Shown here: positions 35,715 through 45,908 of the stretch, in pieces
Position numbering within the stretch: position 1 is the first letter of the stretch
Layout of the letters: every line of letters starts with the position of its first letter
From: Castor canadensis
Lineage: Eukaryota; Chordata; Mammalia; Rodentia; Castoridae
Direction: 5' to 3'
Length of the DNA stretch: 64,000 bases
NCBI RefSeq assembly: GCF_047511655.1
Contig: NC_133403.1
Location: forward strand, 16,985,014 to 17,049,013
Program-made: the position numbers and the translations under genes
Notes under the pieces: model-generated
Told to the model about the DNA's origin: nothing
Databases searched by the model: none
Seen by the model: only the letters and a program-made list of their open reading frames with translations

Positions 35715-35822
35715 ATGTAGTTTTTTGGTTTGTTTGTTTTGCTTTTGGTGGTATTGGGGTTTGAGCTCAGGGCCTGGAACTTGTTAGGCAGGCACTCTAC
35801 CACTTGAATCACTCTACCTCAC
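35715..35822 (-). mobile_element. SINE right half, antisense, nested in L1
   Basis: GGTATTGGGGTTTGAGCTCA, TTGTTAGGCAGGCACTCTAC and CACTTGAATCACTCTACCTC: a second, better preserved insertion of the same SINE core only 50 bp from the previous one. Confidence 0.88.
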
Positions 35823-36229
35823 TGCAGTTTTGATTTACATTTCCTTTATGTCTAAAGTGTTTGTGTATATATTAGGCATTAAAAGTTCTTTTGACAACTG
35901 TCTGTTCAATTAATTTACCCACTTATGAATTGGATTATTTGTTCTTGTACTATTTAAGTTTTTGATACCTTGGTATAACCTGGATAGTAATTGTTTATCT
36001 ATTGAAGAGCATCCAATGATTTTCTCCCAGTCTATTGGATGTCTCTTGATTCTAGTCTTTGTTTCCTTTGATGCACATGAGATTTCAATTTAATACAGCC
36101 CCATTTATCTATAGTTGCTCTTATTTCCTGGACAATTGGAGTCCTATTCAGAAAATTATTCCTATGCTTATATCTTCCTATGTTTTCCTGTAGTAGTTTC
36201 AAGGTTTCAGATATTATCCTAAGATCATT

Positions 36230-36318
36230 GATCCAGGGGTGGTGAAGTGGCCCAAAGGTTAAGACTGCTTGTCTAGCAAGTGTGAAGCCCTGAGTTCAGG
36301 CCCCAGTAGAGTCAAACA
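36230..36318 (+). mobile_element. SINE right half, sense, nested in L1
   Basis: GGTGGTGAAGTGGCCCAAAG, TTGTCTAGCAAGTGTGAAGC and CCTGAGTTCAGGCCCCAGTA: A box and B box of the tRNA-derived core in sense order. Confidence 0.88.
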
Positions 36319-36864
36319 ACTATAATTAAAGTAAAATCATTGCTTCTTTTTGAGTTGCTTTTTATAGGGTGAGAGATCACAATATACTTTCAGTCTTCTG
36401 TATGTAAATAACCAGTTTTACCTGTACTGCTTGTTGATGCCATAGTCTTCTCTATTGTATATTATTGGCTCATCTGTCAAAAATTCAGATAGCTGTAGCT
36501 CTGTTTGTTTATTTCTGTGTGTTCTATTCTGTTCCCTTGTCTTCATGGCTGTTTTTGTGCAAGTACATTGCTGGTTTTGTTATTATCCCCTGGAGCCACA
36601 GGTCATAGATTCTGAGGGTGAGTTTTTACAACCACACATCCCCAGAAATCTAAAACAATCTCACAAAGTGAGGACCAGAACATCATCATGAAACAAGTTC
36701 TGGGATATAGTTTTGGTTCTGGCACAAGGTGACTTTGAAGGAGTGACTCAATTCCCTAGCTATAAAAAAAGGGAATTTGTGATGCTCAATGAGCTCAGGT
36801 ATCATTTAATGAGGAATGTAGATAAAACATTTGAACTCTTAAATAAATGCTCATTAAACACTAG

Positions 36865-37065
36865 TCACAGCTGGGTACCTGTGGCTCATGCCTGTAATCC
36901 CATCTACTCAGGGGGCAGAGATCAGGAAAATCACAGTTCAAAACCAACTCCAGGCAAATAATTCGTGAGGCCCTGTCTTGAAAAAGCCCATCCCAAAAAT
37001 GACTGGTGGAATGCTTCAAGGGTAGGCCCTGAGTTCCAATCCCAGTGCCACAAAAAACAAAATGA
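36865..37065 (+). mobile_element. Full-length tRNA-derived SINE with B1-like left half
   Basis: The clearest complete copy: GGCTCATGCCTGTAATCCCA, GGGGGCAGAGATCAGGAAAA, GTGAGGCCCTGTCTTGAAAA, GACTGGTGGAATGCTTCAAG and CCTGAGTTCCAATCCCAGTG, then an A-rich tail. A 7SL/B1-like left part followed by a tRNA-like right part is the signature I connect with castorimorph rodents. Confidence 0.92.
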
Positions 37066-37094
37066 ACAAGCAAACAAAAACACTAGCCCCTTAG

Positions 37095-37190
37095 TGCTGC
37101 AGCTGTGGCTGAAGTGGAAGAACACATCCCCAGCAAGTGCAAAACTGAGTTCAAACCTTGGTATCACTGAACACAATATTAGTCACTCAA
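37095..37190 (+). mobile_element. SINE right half, sense
   Basis: GCAGCTGTGGCTGAAGTGGA, CCCAGCAAGTGCAAAACTGA and GTTCAAACCTTGGTATCACT: a degraded tRNA-derived core directly after the full-length copy. The sequence at 37.2-37.85 kb holds nothing recognised. Confidence 0.75.
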
Positions 37191-37867
37191 TTATTTCCAG
37201 TGACATCATCATTTTCATTTTTTACCTCTGCTTTTAAACACACCATATCTTTTCATGGTATGGATAAACCATTGTACCTTTAAATATACCACAATTGGTG
37301 TACATGAAATTGTAGCATTATTTTAAGTAGTTTTGCACATAAGATCGTCACAACTGCCATAGAATTGCCTGATCAAGTTATTTGAGCATTTGTACTTTTG
37401 AGGCATGACAGATGTACCCGCTCCTATTGCTCCTGTGTAGGGAGCACAGGTTTCAGCTGCTGAAGAATCCAAACACTCCCTGCAGAATGCAAACTTCACT
37501 GTGTGTCCTGAGCCAAATAAAAATTGGAAAGAGACTGACTTTTTAGCAATGACTCTTTTCTTTATTTTCTTGTGGCAACAGAGGAGACACTACATTCTCC
37601 AGACCTTATTTAGGAAACTTAATAACACTGGCTAACCCACTGCTCTTGTGGCATTGTTTGGGCCTTTGATGATACGTGGTTCTTGCTACAAAACCTTATC
37701 TTGTGTGCTGAAGTGGGCAAGCAGCTAAAGAAAACTTCATGCAGAAAGTAGGAACAGATGGAGTTGAGTCCAGTCTCTCTCCCCGCTTGGAAAACCCTGT
37801 CACAACAGTCCCTTTATCTGTCACCGTGTCTCTCCTTGTATTATGTTTGCTTTATCATTTTTATTAT

Positions 37868-38215
37868 ATATTTTTTTCATTTTTCTTTTATTATTCATAT
37901 GTGCATACAAGGATTGGTTCATTTCTCCCCACTGCCTCCACCCCCTCCCTTACCACCCACTTCGCCTCCTCCCTCTCCCCCCCTCAATACCCAGCAGAAA
38001 CTATTTTGCCCTTATTTCTAATTTTGTTGTAGAGAGAGTATAAGCAATAATAGGAAGGAACAAGGGTTTTTGCTGGTTGAGATAAGGATAGCTATACAGG
38101 GCATTGACTCACATTGATTTCCTGTGCTTGGGTGTTACCTTCTAGGTTAATTCTTTTTGATCTAACCTTTTCTCTAGTACCTGTTCCCCTTTTCCTATTG
38201 GCCTCAGTTGTTATC
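37868..38215 (-). mobile_element. Young 5'-truncated L1 3' end, antisense
   Basis: Begins with a T-rich run (reverse of a poly-A tail and AATAAA), then the C-rich reverse of the L1 3' G-tract, then sequence nearly identical to the reverse complement of 56.29-56.62 kb. Only about 330 bp of element remain, all 3' UTR. The close match to the 56 kb copy shows both belong to one recent L1 subfamily. Confidence 0.88.
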
Positions 38216-38227
38216 ATATATTTTTTA

Positions 38228-38385
38228 AAATTCTTTTTTTTAATACAGGGTCTCATTATGTCCCTTTGGCTGGCATTGAACTCTCTATGCATCCCACATT
38301 GGCCTTGAACCTATGCTTCTTCTGCCTCAGCTTCCCATTGCTAGCGTTACAGATATGGGCCACCATGGCCAAGTTATTTGTCATT
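38228..38385 (-). mobile_element. B1-like SINE, antisense
   Basis: ACAGGGTCTCATTATGTCCC, GGCATTGAACTCTCTATGCA, TGCCTCAGCTTCCCATTGCT and ATATGGGCCACCATGGCC are the reversed B1 blocks in order, preceded by a T run. Confidence 0.88.
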
Positions 38386-38479
38386 TTAAAGAATAAAAGG
38401 AAATAATGAGAAGATAAAGGATGAGTTCTCAAATAGATGTGGCCAGAGTTAAGTAGTCTTATTTTCTTTCTGGGATTTG

Positions 38480-38870
38480 AATGGTGTCTTAATCATTCTA
38501 GACTCCATAACAAAAAACCGTGGACTGGGTGGCTTAAACAATAGTCATTTATTTCTCACAGCTCTGAAAGCTAGCAAGTCCAAAATCAAGGTGCTAGCAG
38601 ATTTGATTCTATTAGCTTCTTGACTTGCAAACATTGTCTTCCCTCTGTCTCCTCACAAGGCAGAGAGAGAAAGCTCTGAGATGGCTCTTCTTCTCATGAG
38701 GGCATTAATCCCATGATATAGGTTACAGCCTTAGGACCTCATGGAAACCTAATTGCTTCCCAAAGTCTCCACCTCCTAGCTGCATCACATTGGAGTTGAG
38801 AGCTTCAAAATATGAACTTGGAAGAGGGAATATATTCAGTCATACCAGGTGGAACATTAAGAGCTATTCC
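38480..38870 (-). mobile_element. MLT1-type MaLR LTR, antisense
   Basis: Reversed MLT1 text in order: GACTGGGTGGCTTAAACAAT, CAGCTCTGAAAGCTAGCAAG, TCCAAAATCAAGGTGCTAGC, GTCTCCTCACAAGGCAGAGA, GGACCTCATGGAAACC, CATTGGAGTTGAGAGCTTCA. This is an ancient non-autonomous ERVL-MaLR LTR; no internal sequence is attached. Confidence 0.85.
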
Positions 38871-38989
38871 TCACAAGTCTAAAATGCCTTCATAGTGATT
38901 GATTGCAAGGAGAGCAGAGCAATGATAAGAAGGTGAGAGAAGAACATGTCCTGTAGTTCTGTGATCTTTTCTTCCTAGATGGATTGCTG

Positions 38990-39026
38990 CATGTGTGTGT
39001 GTGTGTGTCTGTGTCTGTGTCTGTAG
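38990..39026. repeat. (TG)n / (TGTC)n simple repeat
   Basis: TG units followed by TGTGTC units; short. Confidence 0.9.
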
Positions 39027-39049
39027 GAATTCAAATACAAAAATGAAAT

Positions 39050-39890
39050 CTCTCATCTCTACTCAAGTTTCACATTTCCAAAGACAGGAAAAATACTAAC
39101 ATATTTTTTCCTCACAAGCATGACTTTATTACATGTATAATAAAGCCATCACCCTCTTTTTATATGTTGAAAATATCAGCCAAGCCAGGATAATTTGATC
39201 TAATAAAGCATAGTATAACTTATTCCAGCAATTCATTTCCTTTGCTGAGTAAGCATAGGCTATAATGCTGAGAGGGAAAACTGATGATACACATTAAAAA
39301 AAAGACAAAAAACAATATCTTATAATTATTTAGGAAAGATCTTACTTGTAGCTGTGCACCTAAAGGCAGTAGTCCACAAAAACAAAATGTATGGACGTTA
39401 TGGACAGGGACATGTATAAGTAAGGTAATTTTACTTGCTACTACCGAGACTGTACCTTGTCCCCTTGGCTAATAATATCAAAGTATATAAGCATCAGCTA
39501 GACTGCCTCCTTGGAATTTACCAACATGCCTGTGCTATTTCTTAGCCTGGAAGATCATTTTCCTCCTGCTGTGACTAACATTTCACTAATTTGTCAAGGT
39601 GCATGTAATCACTCCATTTTGAATTCTTCTCTGGGAACCTATTCTGGCTGCTTCTTCCCTGTGTCCCCAAGGCATAGTTTTAACTTCTAGCCATGATAGT
39701 GTCCTTCCTTTGGCCTGCAGAGGGCAGTCCGTCTATTCTCTTCAGGAATTCACCTCTCTGGGTCTCTGCTCACACAGACATGGCCAAGAAAACACTTCTG
39801 GGGCCTGAGACTGTGCCGGAATCCAGGACACCAGAGTAGTGGCTCTCCGCAGGGCACACAAGGAGGCGGCAGCCCTTGGAAGGCACAGGT
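39050..39890. other. Unique sequence upstream of the PRKAB2-like relic
   Basis: No gene recognised. From about 39.75 kb GC content and CpG density rise towards the duplicated PRKAB2 5' region. A 154-codon minus-strand frame here is a by-product of the GC-rich composition. Confidence 0.4.
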
Positions 39891-39939
39891 GCACACCACA
39901 GAGGTGATACTGAGGTGACTATAGAAGACACTGGGGGAC

Positions 39940-40070
39940 TGCGCATCCAGCGGGGCGCTTCCAGGAGTTGGCTGGAGGGTGGCCTCTGGAGCGCAGTGGG
40001 TCTTGTTGTTGGGTGGGTGTGCAAAGCTACCACGCCAGTGGACTCGGGAGCTTTGAGTCTGCCAGTGGAG
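39940..40070 (+). pseudogene. PRKAB2: PRKAB2-like exon 1 (5' UTR), copy A
   Basis: GC-rich block ending CCAGTGGAG followed by a consensus splice donor GTGAGT at 40071. It aligns with copy B (40810-40956) and lies about 170 bp upstream of a sequence that clearly is PRKAB2 coding exon 2. By position this is the non-coding first exon; its start and any promoter cannot be fixed from sequence alone. Identity rests on the neighbouring exon. Confidence 0.55.
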
Positions 40071-40243
40071 GTGAGTAGGTGTCCCTAGTGCAGGAGTGGC
40101 AGGAGGTCCAGAGCCAGGGGAAGTCCTTGCGGGCCACATGGGAGGGAAAGAGGGCCGGAGGGGTCCCCGGGCATGGCTGTCTACAGCAGGGATTTCCCTG
40201 TCTGACGCAGCCACTCCCTCAACCCTGTATCATTCCCATGCAG

Positions 40244-40416
40244 GTGGCCCAGAGCGGAGTTTTCACTATGGGAAACATCACCAGGGAGTGCCTGTACCTG
40301 GAGCACCATAGCAACAAGTCTGCCCACGCTGAGGGTGATGGCAGTCATGCCCAGTCAAGGACAAGATTATTGAGGGGGACAGAGATGACCCCAGAGTCTT
40401 CAGCCTTGTGACACCT
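40244..40416 (+). pseudogene. PRKAB2: PRKAB2-like exon 2 (start-codon exon), copy A
   Basis: A CATGCAG acceptor precedes the block. The frame opens ATGGGAAACATCACC at 40268, coding MGNIT, where AMPK beta subunits begin with a myristoylated MGN. Further similarity to AMPK beta-2 runs through CATGCCC, ACAAGATTATTGAGGGGGAC and GATGACCCCAGAGTCTTCAG, the last matching DDPSVFS. A net loss of a few bases after the CATGCCC block shifts the frame, and a TGA at 40409 closes it. The normal protein is the glycogen-binding scaffold subunit of AMP-activated kinase. This copy cannot make it. Confidence 0.82.
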
Positions 40417-40809
40417 AGGGAAGTCCCTGTGCTGCCAAGGGGTTCCGTGCCCTGAAGTGCTCTTAAGGGTGTTTGGGGAACCAGGGTGTGTGGTGGCAAG
40501 TCCCCTCCCAGGGCTGTCCCAAAATAGGACTGAGAGGCAACGGTGTTCTTATTTTCCTGGGCTGTTATTCCTCCCAGGCCACAGTTGAGGACTGGTGCAG
40601 TGGACATGTCCCTGCCGCCTACACTATTGCTCCGGGTCGCTTCTCATAGACTTGGCAGAGGCATTTCCGTGGCCTTGAGGCAGTGCAGCAGACCAGGAGC
40701 TCTAGGCTGGTGCTGTGGGCACCTTGCACATGTGCAGTAGCCATGCAAAGCAGAGGTGGTTGGAGAAGCGGATCTGGGGAGAGGGGGAGGGGTGGCTAGA
40801 GCAGTTGGC

Positions 40810-40956
40810 TTGGAGTGCGAATTCGATAGTCTGCTGGGGGAGTCGAGGGGGCCACTAGAGATGGCGGCCTCTGGGTCTCTAAGGGCTGCTCTGCATGGTT
40901 GGTCTGTGGCCTTGGCCACACAGCTATGTGCTCAGGAGCTGGGAGCTCTGGTGGAG
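40810..40956 (+). pseudogene. PRKAB2: PRKAB2-like exon 1 (5' UTR), copy B
   Basis: GC-rich block ending GCTCTGGTGGAG with donor GTAAGC. It contains an ATGGCGGCC at 40860 and stays open to the donor. I read that as chance in a CpG-rich 5' region, because copy A lacks the same frame. The identity is positional, as for copy A. Confidence 0.55.
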
Positions 40957-41162
40957 GTAAGCAGGGTTTGCTAGGGTGCCCACAGCAGACTTCCTAAGCA
41001 GGGGCAGTGGGAGGTCGGGCAATGTCAGGTGCCCCTGTGGGCCATGAGGGAAGGAAGGAGGGTGAAAGGGCTCTCTGGACAGGGCTACCTGCAATGGGGA
41101 TTCCCTGTCTGATGCAGACATGTGCAGCCGGGTACTCTCCATCTGGTGTCATTTCAATGCAT

Positions 41163-41340
41163 GTGGCCCAGGAGGCAAGTTGTGGTTGTGAGAAATACCA
41201 CCAGCCAGCAAGTGTCAGGGAGCACCATGGCACCTAGGCTGTTCATGCCTAGGGCAATGGGCTCCATGGCCTGGGCAAGGAGCACAGGAACAACCAATGG
41301 GGAGTAGAGATGACCCCAGTGTGTCAGCCTGCCAGATGTT
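41163..41340 (+). pseudogene. PRKAB2: PRKAB2-like exon 2, copy B, start codon lost
   Basis: At the start-codon position copy B reads GTGAGAAATACCACCAGC, against ATGGGAAACATCACC in copy A, so the initiator ATG is gone. Similarity continues through CAAGTGTCAGGGAGC and TGACCCCAGTGTGTCAGCCT to the exon end. The CAG acceptor seen in copy A is CATG here. Clearly a dead copy. Confidence 0.8.
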
Positions 41341-41869
41341 TGTGAAAAGTCCCTGCTCCTGAGACTGGACCCTGAACATACAAACGCTTCTGGGCGAGGT
41401 GTCCAGTGGCAAGTCCTCTCCAGGTGCTGCCTCTAAATGAGACAAAGAGGTGGAGTCCTTGTTTTCCTGGCCTCTGACTTCTTCCAGGCCACAGTTGAGG
41501 GCAGGTGTGCTGGGTATCTCCTAGATGCTGGCCCATCTTGGCTCTGAAAGCATAGAGGGCACCCTCTGTGACCCTGGCTCAGTTTCTCCTCAGAGGGCTT
41601 GGTGCACATGTCTGCCGACAGTTGCTGTAAATCTAATGCAGTTAGTTAATCAGAGTGTATTGTGTGAGAATAGGGAGACCAAGGTTTCATTCAGCCTGTA
41701 TAATGTGAAAACTCATAATATATTCTTTTTTCAGTTTACTTTTGATTATGCTACTCTTTTCTCATAGTATAGTTTTGAGGACTATCAAGAGTGACTTCTA
41801 TTTTGGGGAAAAATAAACCCATAACTTGAATGAGATAGTCCTATTTATTTTTTAATCCCACATTATTTT

Positions 41870-42003
41870 GGTCTATTTATTTATTTATTGAGACAGGGTC
41901 TTGCTTTGTAGTCCAGGCTGGCCTGGAAATCCAGATCCTCCTGTCTCAGCCTCCCTAGTGCTGGGATTCACAAACATGTACTGCCAGACTCGGCTTATAT
42001 GGT
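41870..42003 (-). mobile_element. B1-like SINE, antisense
   Basis: ATTTATTTATTGAGACAGGG, AGTCCAGGCTGGCCTGGAAA and CCTCCCTAGTGCTGGGATTC: the reversed B1 blocks, well preserved. Confidence 0.92.
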
Positions 42004-42004
42004 A

Positions 42005-42315
42005 TTTTTTTTCTTTTTTTGTGTGCTACTGGGGTTTGAACTCAGGGGCTTGCATTTGCTAGACAGCGGCTATACCACTTGAGCTCATTGCAGCCCTTTT
42101 TTGCTTTAGTTGTTTTTTGGATGACGATTCTCTCATTTATGCCTTCTGCCTATTTGGGAGGACAGGTGCACACAACCATGCCATGCTTATTGATAGGGTC
42201 TTAAAACTCTCCACTCCAGCCTCCATGCCATCTGCTACTTCAAACCTTGATTCTCCTGATGTTCACTCTTCAGTAGCTGGGATTATAGGCATAAGTCAGC
42301 ACACCCAGATTGTTT
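42005..42315 (-). mobile_element. tRNA-derived SINE, antisense (long form)
   Basis: GCTACTGGGGTTTGAACTCA, CTTGCATTTGCTAGACAGC and CACTTGAGCTCATTGCAGCC, then a left half ending GTAGCTGGGATTATAGGCAT. It lies between PRKAB2-like exons 2 and 3. Confidence 0.82.
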
Positions 42316-42794
42316 GGTAATATAATTTTATTTACCTGTTTGCCAGTCAGTTATGCTATTCTGAAGTATGGATTAATACACTTTTTCTGTAAAGTACTAA
42401 ATAGTAAATGTTTTAGACTGCAGATCATCCAGACTCTATCTCAACTATTCTGTTCTGCCACTGTAGTGGGAAAGCAGTAGAAAATAACAGTAAACAAATG
42501 AGTGTAGTTGTTTTCCAATAAAAAATATGAAAGCATCTGACTCACTGACTGAATTTTGCCAACTCCTGGTCTAAAAAATGGTAAAGAGAAGAAGGTAAGG
42601 AGTTCAGTCATTTCAGTATCCTATGAACCTCATTTGATTATGGAACTGATTTTGTTAAAGAAGTTGTGTTACTCCTCAAGACTCTAAAATTAGTATCCCT
42701 CTTCCTGAAAGAACTTGTATAAACTTGTATAGATGAGCAAGTAACATATCCTAAGCACATCTCCAATTTTTGTAAATCAATGATGTGGGTTTTT

Positions 42795-42898
42795 TTTAGC
42801 ATTTATTGTGCTTATTTATGGAGCTAGGAATCAAACCCAGAATCTCATAAGTACTAGGCAAGTGTAGTTCCAATGATCTACATCTGCAGCTCTTAGAT
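42795..42898 (-). mobile_element. ID-like SINE, antisense
   Basis: AGCTAGGAATCAAACCCAGA, TAAGTACTAGGCAAGTGTAG and GATCTACATCTGCAGCT: reversed tRNA-Ala-type core. Confidence 0.72.
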
Positions 42899-42899
42899 T

Positions 42900-43190
42900 T
42901 TTTTCTTTTTATTTGCAGTAGTAGGGTTTGCACTCAGCGCCTATACCTTGAGCCACTCCACCACCTCTTTTTTGTGATGAGTTTATTGAAACAGAGTCTT
43001 AATAGCTATTTGCCAGAGCTGGCTTCAAACCTGATCCTCTTGCTCTCTGCCTCCTCAGTAGCTAGGATTACAGGTGTGAGCTACTGGTGCCTGGAAGATT
43101 CCTTTTTTGGTGGACTGGGGTTTGAACTCAGGGCTTCACACATTCAAAGTAAGTGCTCTACTGTTTGAACCACAACTCTAGCCTGAGCCC
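42900..43190 (-). mobile_element. tRNA-derived SINE pair, antisense
   Basis: First copy with both halves (TTGAGCCACTCCACCACCTC, CTCTCTGCCTCCTCAGTAGC, TTACAGGTGTGAGCTACTGG). Directly after it comes a right-half copy (GGACTGGGGTTTGAACTCAG, AAGTGCTCTACTGTTTGAAC). Confidence 0.85.
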
Positions 43191-43702
43191 TTAGAATATT
43201 AATTGTTAATGTCCTTTTGTGTAATTTATTACCTAAAATAGAGTTTGTGTATTCCTTTGGAATTCTATTATCTGTACTTTTCATTCCAACTAATAATTGA
43301 AACCTATTTATATTTGACTATGAAAAATATGTACCTGACTTTAATTTTTTAAGAGAAGCATACTTCATTTTCACATTTTGAGGTGTACTCACAAGCATGT
43401 TGGAATTTACTGCCTTTGGACTAAACTGCAGCAAGGCATAGGGTGATCTGAAGGCTCTGAACTAATGGTGATGTGTACAGACTCATGTCAGGCTGTGATT
43501 TAGATAGCACGTCAGCATAAGACATTTGACCATTTTTTGGTGCTTTATTAGTCCTATTCCTATAACTTGTTCAAATTCTGAGTTAGCTACTAATTTTAAA
43601 GCTTATATCTTAGGGCAAAGCCAAGCACCCCTAGGGAGCAGAGTGACCTTTTAGAAATTCTTGGGTCCCAATTATTATAGCATGACCTACTACTTCTTAC
43701 AG

Positions 43703-43860
43703 CTCCTTGGGGACAAAAAGTGTGTATCCTGAGAGCAGGATTTGGACAACTCTGTAACAATCCACACAGCAGGCCTGTCCCTCAGTTCTACTAGCCTGAA
43801 AGTGGCAAAGAAGTCTAGGTATTTCAACAATTGAAGCATCAAGATCCAACTGATCAAGTT
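43703..43860 (+). pseudogene. PRKAB2: PRKAB2-like exon 3 (glycogen-binding module), broken
   Basis: A TTCTTACAG acceptor precedes CTCCTTGGGGACAAAAAG, which aligns with LPGDKEF of AMPK beta-2. It is followed by codons for VS-stop-EQDLDNSV where the protein has VSWQQDLEDSV, and later FNN-stop-SIKIQLIK where it has FNNWSTKIPLIK. Both tryptophan codons have become TGA, and there are further indels between. This exon normally supplies the first part of the CBM48 glycogen-binding domain. It lies 2.4 kb after exon 2 copy B and 0.7 kb before exon 4, with introns retained. Confidence 0.9.
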
Positions 43861-44117
43861 GTGCAGACAAATGTTTGGTTGAGTACACAAGGTCCAGGAA
43901 TAGAGACTGATTCCTGTATTAGAAAACAGACAGCCCTGTGGGTATCTTCTTTTAAGTGGTGTCATACAGTCTTTTCTGTGCTTGCAGTAAGTTGTCTACA
44001 ACTGATCCAAGTCCTGTTGCTCTGACTTCTACATTAAAGCAAAAAATATTTTGAAGTTACCTGATAGTAAACTTTATTGTTTTCAATATGGAAAGAGCAC
44101 CTTGCAGTATTTTGTTT

Positions 44118-44208
44118 TTGTGGTACAGGAATTGGACCTAGCTAGAACCGTGTGCTTGTTAGCAAGCACTCTACTACTTAAGCTATGCCCCTATCTCCCT
44201 TGCAGTAC
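44118..44208 (-). mobile_element. SINE right half, antisense
   Basis: GTGGTACAGGAATTGGACCT, TTGTTAGCAAGCACTCTACT and TTAAGCTATGCCCCTATCT: reversed tRNA-derived core within the intron between PRKAB2-like exons 3 and 4. Confidence 0.75.
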
Positions 44209-44551
44209 TTCTGTGTGCCAGACCTACCTGTTACTTTATTTGTACTTCTGAGGGATCTCTTCTATTAGAGCAAAATGGTTGTACTAAACTGAACCATTTT
44301 GGTGGAATCAATGACTTTATTATGTTTTTTCCAAGATATTGGTTAAGATCTAAAGTTATTGAGAAGACTTGACAAATATGTGTCCAAGATGATATAGAAA
44401 AGGAGAATGGATTTATAGGTCATTTTTGCATGAGGGCAGTGACTTAGGAATATGGGAGGTGATTGGTATGATACTGTGATTGCCACTTGTTTTTTTACAT
44501 TATGTTTTCTAAAAGGAATTGACTTGTTTGATCTTCTGTTTTCTCCTGTAG

Positions 44552-44645
44552 CTTAATGGACTTTGTTGTCCTCCTGGACCTCCATGAGGGAGAGCACTAA
44601 TTCACGTTCTTTGTGGATGAACAGTGGGTTCGTGATCCACCAGCA
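44552..44645 (+). pseudogene. PRKAB2: PRKAB2-like exon 4 (CBM48 second half), broken
   Basis: Bounded by TTTCTCCTGTAG on the left and a GTAAGG donor on the right. TGGACTTTGTTGTCCTCCTG carries a one-base insertion relative to coding AATGACTTTGTTG. After it, GAGGGAGAGCACTAA encodes EGEH then a stop where AMPK beta-2 has EGEHQ, and TTCTTTGTGGATGAACAGTG gives FFVDEQW, matching FFVDGQW. The glycogen-contacting tryptophan codon of DGQW is kept, but the exon cannot be translated in frame. Confidence 0.92.
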
Positions 44646-45089
44646 GTAAGGCTTTGATGTTCAAGGAAGCCATTGGCTTAGCAGCTTCATTTTATCTGCT
44701 CTTACTGTCAGGATTGATGGGCAACAGCTCTCCTACGATAGAGGATTTCTCTCAATAAAAGTTGGAGTTGCTTAGTGGGATCAATTTTAACTTTTAGTAA
44801 AAGCAGAGGGGAGGTTAGATGGAAGAGGTGGATTTGAAAAGGGGATTCAACAATGTTTTTGCTCTCTATTTTGCCCCGTGATTACCAGCCAGATAATGGG
44901 AGGTTTGGGGAACAAGAAGAATGTTAATCCTTGTTTACTGCTCCATGCTGTTACTTCTTTTGGGGTTTTAACAGGTTGTCTGCTTTTCACACCATCTTTC
45001 TCTCCACTTTTCTTCTCACATTATTTCTAATTTCCACTTACTGGAATAGTAAAGATAACATAATACATAATGACTTCATAGTCATATGT

Positions 45090-45292
45090 AAGAATGTTCC
45101 TGGATGCTGGTGTCTCATGTCTCCAGTCCTAGCTGCTCAGGTGGTAGAGATCAGGAGGATTGTGATTTCAAGCCAGCCTGGACAAATAGTTCAAGAGACC
45201 CTGTCTTGATAAAACCCATTATGGAAAAGGACTGATGGAGTGGCTCAAGGTGTAGCCCCTGAGTTCAAATCCTAGTACCACAAAAAAAAGTA
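45090..45292 (+). mobile_element. Full-length tRNA-derived SINE, sense
   Basis: CCAGTCCTAGCTGCTCAGGT, GATCAGGAGGATTGTGATTT, GAGACCCTGTCTTGATAAAA, GATGGAGTGGCTCAAGGTGT and GAGTTCAAATCCTAGTACCA, then an A tail. Confidence 0.92.
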
Positions 45293-45824
45293 TTCAGTCA
45301 GATAAATATACGCATACATATTATATACTCAATACAAGTTCATGATGAAACATGTTTCTGGAACATATACATTATATGTATGTGGCAGGTGTCATTTTAT
45401 ATAATGTGCATATAGGATATACATCATATATTTATGCAAATTTTATAAATTTCCCAGATTAGTCCACCCAGTTCTTATTTCTCATAGGGTTTCCTTCTAC
45501 TTTGATTTGACTTCATATTCATAATCTTTTACTTCCCAAGAGCACAGACCATATTCATTGTAATTTCCTTATCTTTCCCTTATATTCTTGGGAGATACTA
45601 AATTTTACTAATCCTATGGTTCTGGAGTATTTCAGTAAATTAGAAGTACATTTGTATTATGCTACCTCATTACTGGATATGTAAGAAATATCAACAAAAA
45701 TTCTAACATCAGAGTATATGTTCACTTCACCCCCCTTTAACGTTCTTGTCCCAGCCCACTTCTTTCTTACTTTCTTTACAGCCTACATTCTTTCTTTCCT
45801 TTGTTTACCTCTTAGATATAGTGA

Positions 45825-45830
45825 TATATA

Positions 45831-45872
<42 letters not shown>
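45825..45872. repeat. (TG)n(TA)n microsatellite
   Basis: About 6 TG units run into about 15 TA units. Confidence 0.95.
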
Positions 45873-45873
<1 letters not shown>

Positions 45874-45908
45874 TGGGATATATCCCAATAAGATCATGGA
45901 TAACAATG

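Larger units (their letters stand above)
34690..36600 (-). pseudogene. 5'-truncated L1, antisense, with nested SINEs
   Basis: Starts with reversed L1 3' end text (34.72-35.0 kb) and continues through reversed ORF2 C-terminal text: TCTCACTCAACATGATAATC, GGCTATTGTGAACAATGTTG, TGGATGTCTCTTGATTCTAG and TTTATTTCTGTGTGTTCTAT. It ends near 36.6 kb. An AT-rich microsatellite and three SINE pieces are nested in it, so it is older than those insertions. No open frame remains. Confidence 0.82.
39900..40740 (+). repeat. Tandem unit A: duplicated PRKAB2-like 5' region
   Basis: GC-rich block repeated at 40790-41640 with an offset of about 890-920 bp. Shared anchors: GTGGAG before a donor (40065 and 40951), the exon-2 block (40244 and 41163), GACCCCAG near the end of exon 2, and CCAGGCCACAGTTGAGG (40574 and 41484). 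The copies differ substantially, so the duplication is not recent. Confidence 0.82.
40790..41640 (+). repeat. Tandem unit B: second PRKAB2-like 5' region
   Basis: Second copy of unit A with the same order of anchors. It contains an exon 1-like block with donor GTAAGC at 40957 and an exon 2-like block at 41163-41340, then the shared CCAGGCCACAGTTGAGG block at 41484. Confidence 0.82.

Noticed and set aside
36861..37237. Several 70-90 codon frames on both strands
   Set aside because: They translate a full-length SINE and its antisense.
40860..40974. ATGGCGGCC start with an open frame in PRKAB2-like unit B
   Set aside because: It falls in the presumed 5' UTR exon, is not shared with unit A, and runs past the splice donor without a known protein match.
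44051..44251. 66-codon frame starting LPDSKL, resembling part of AMPK beta-2
   Set aside because: The short similarity is followed directly by an antisense SINE, and the genuine exon 3 lies upstream at 43703, so I treat it as chance.
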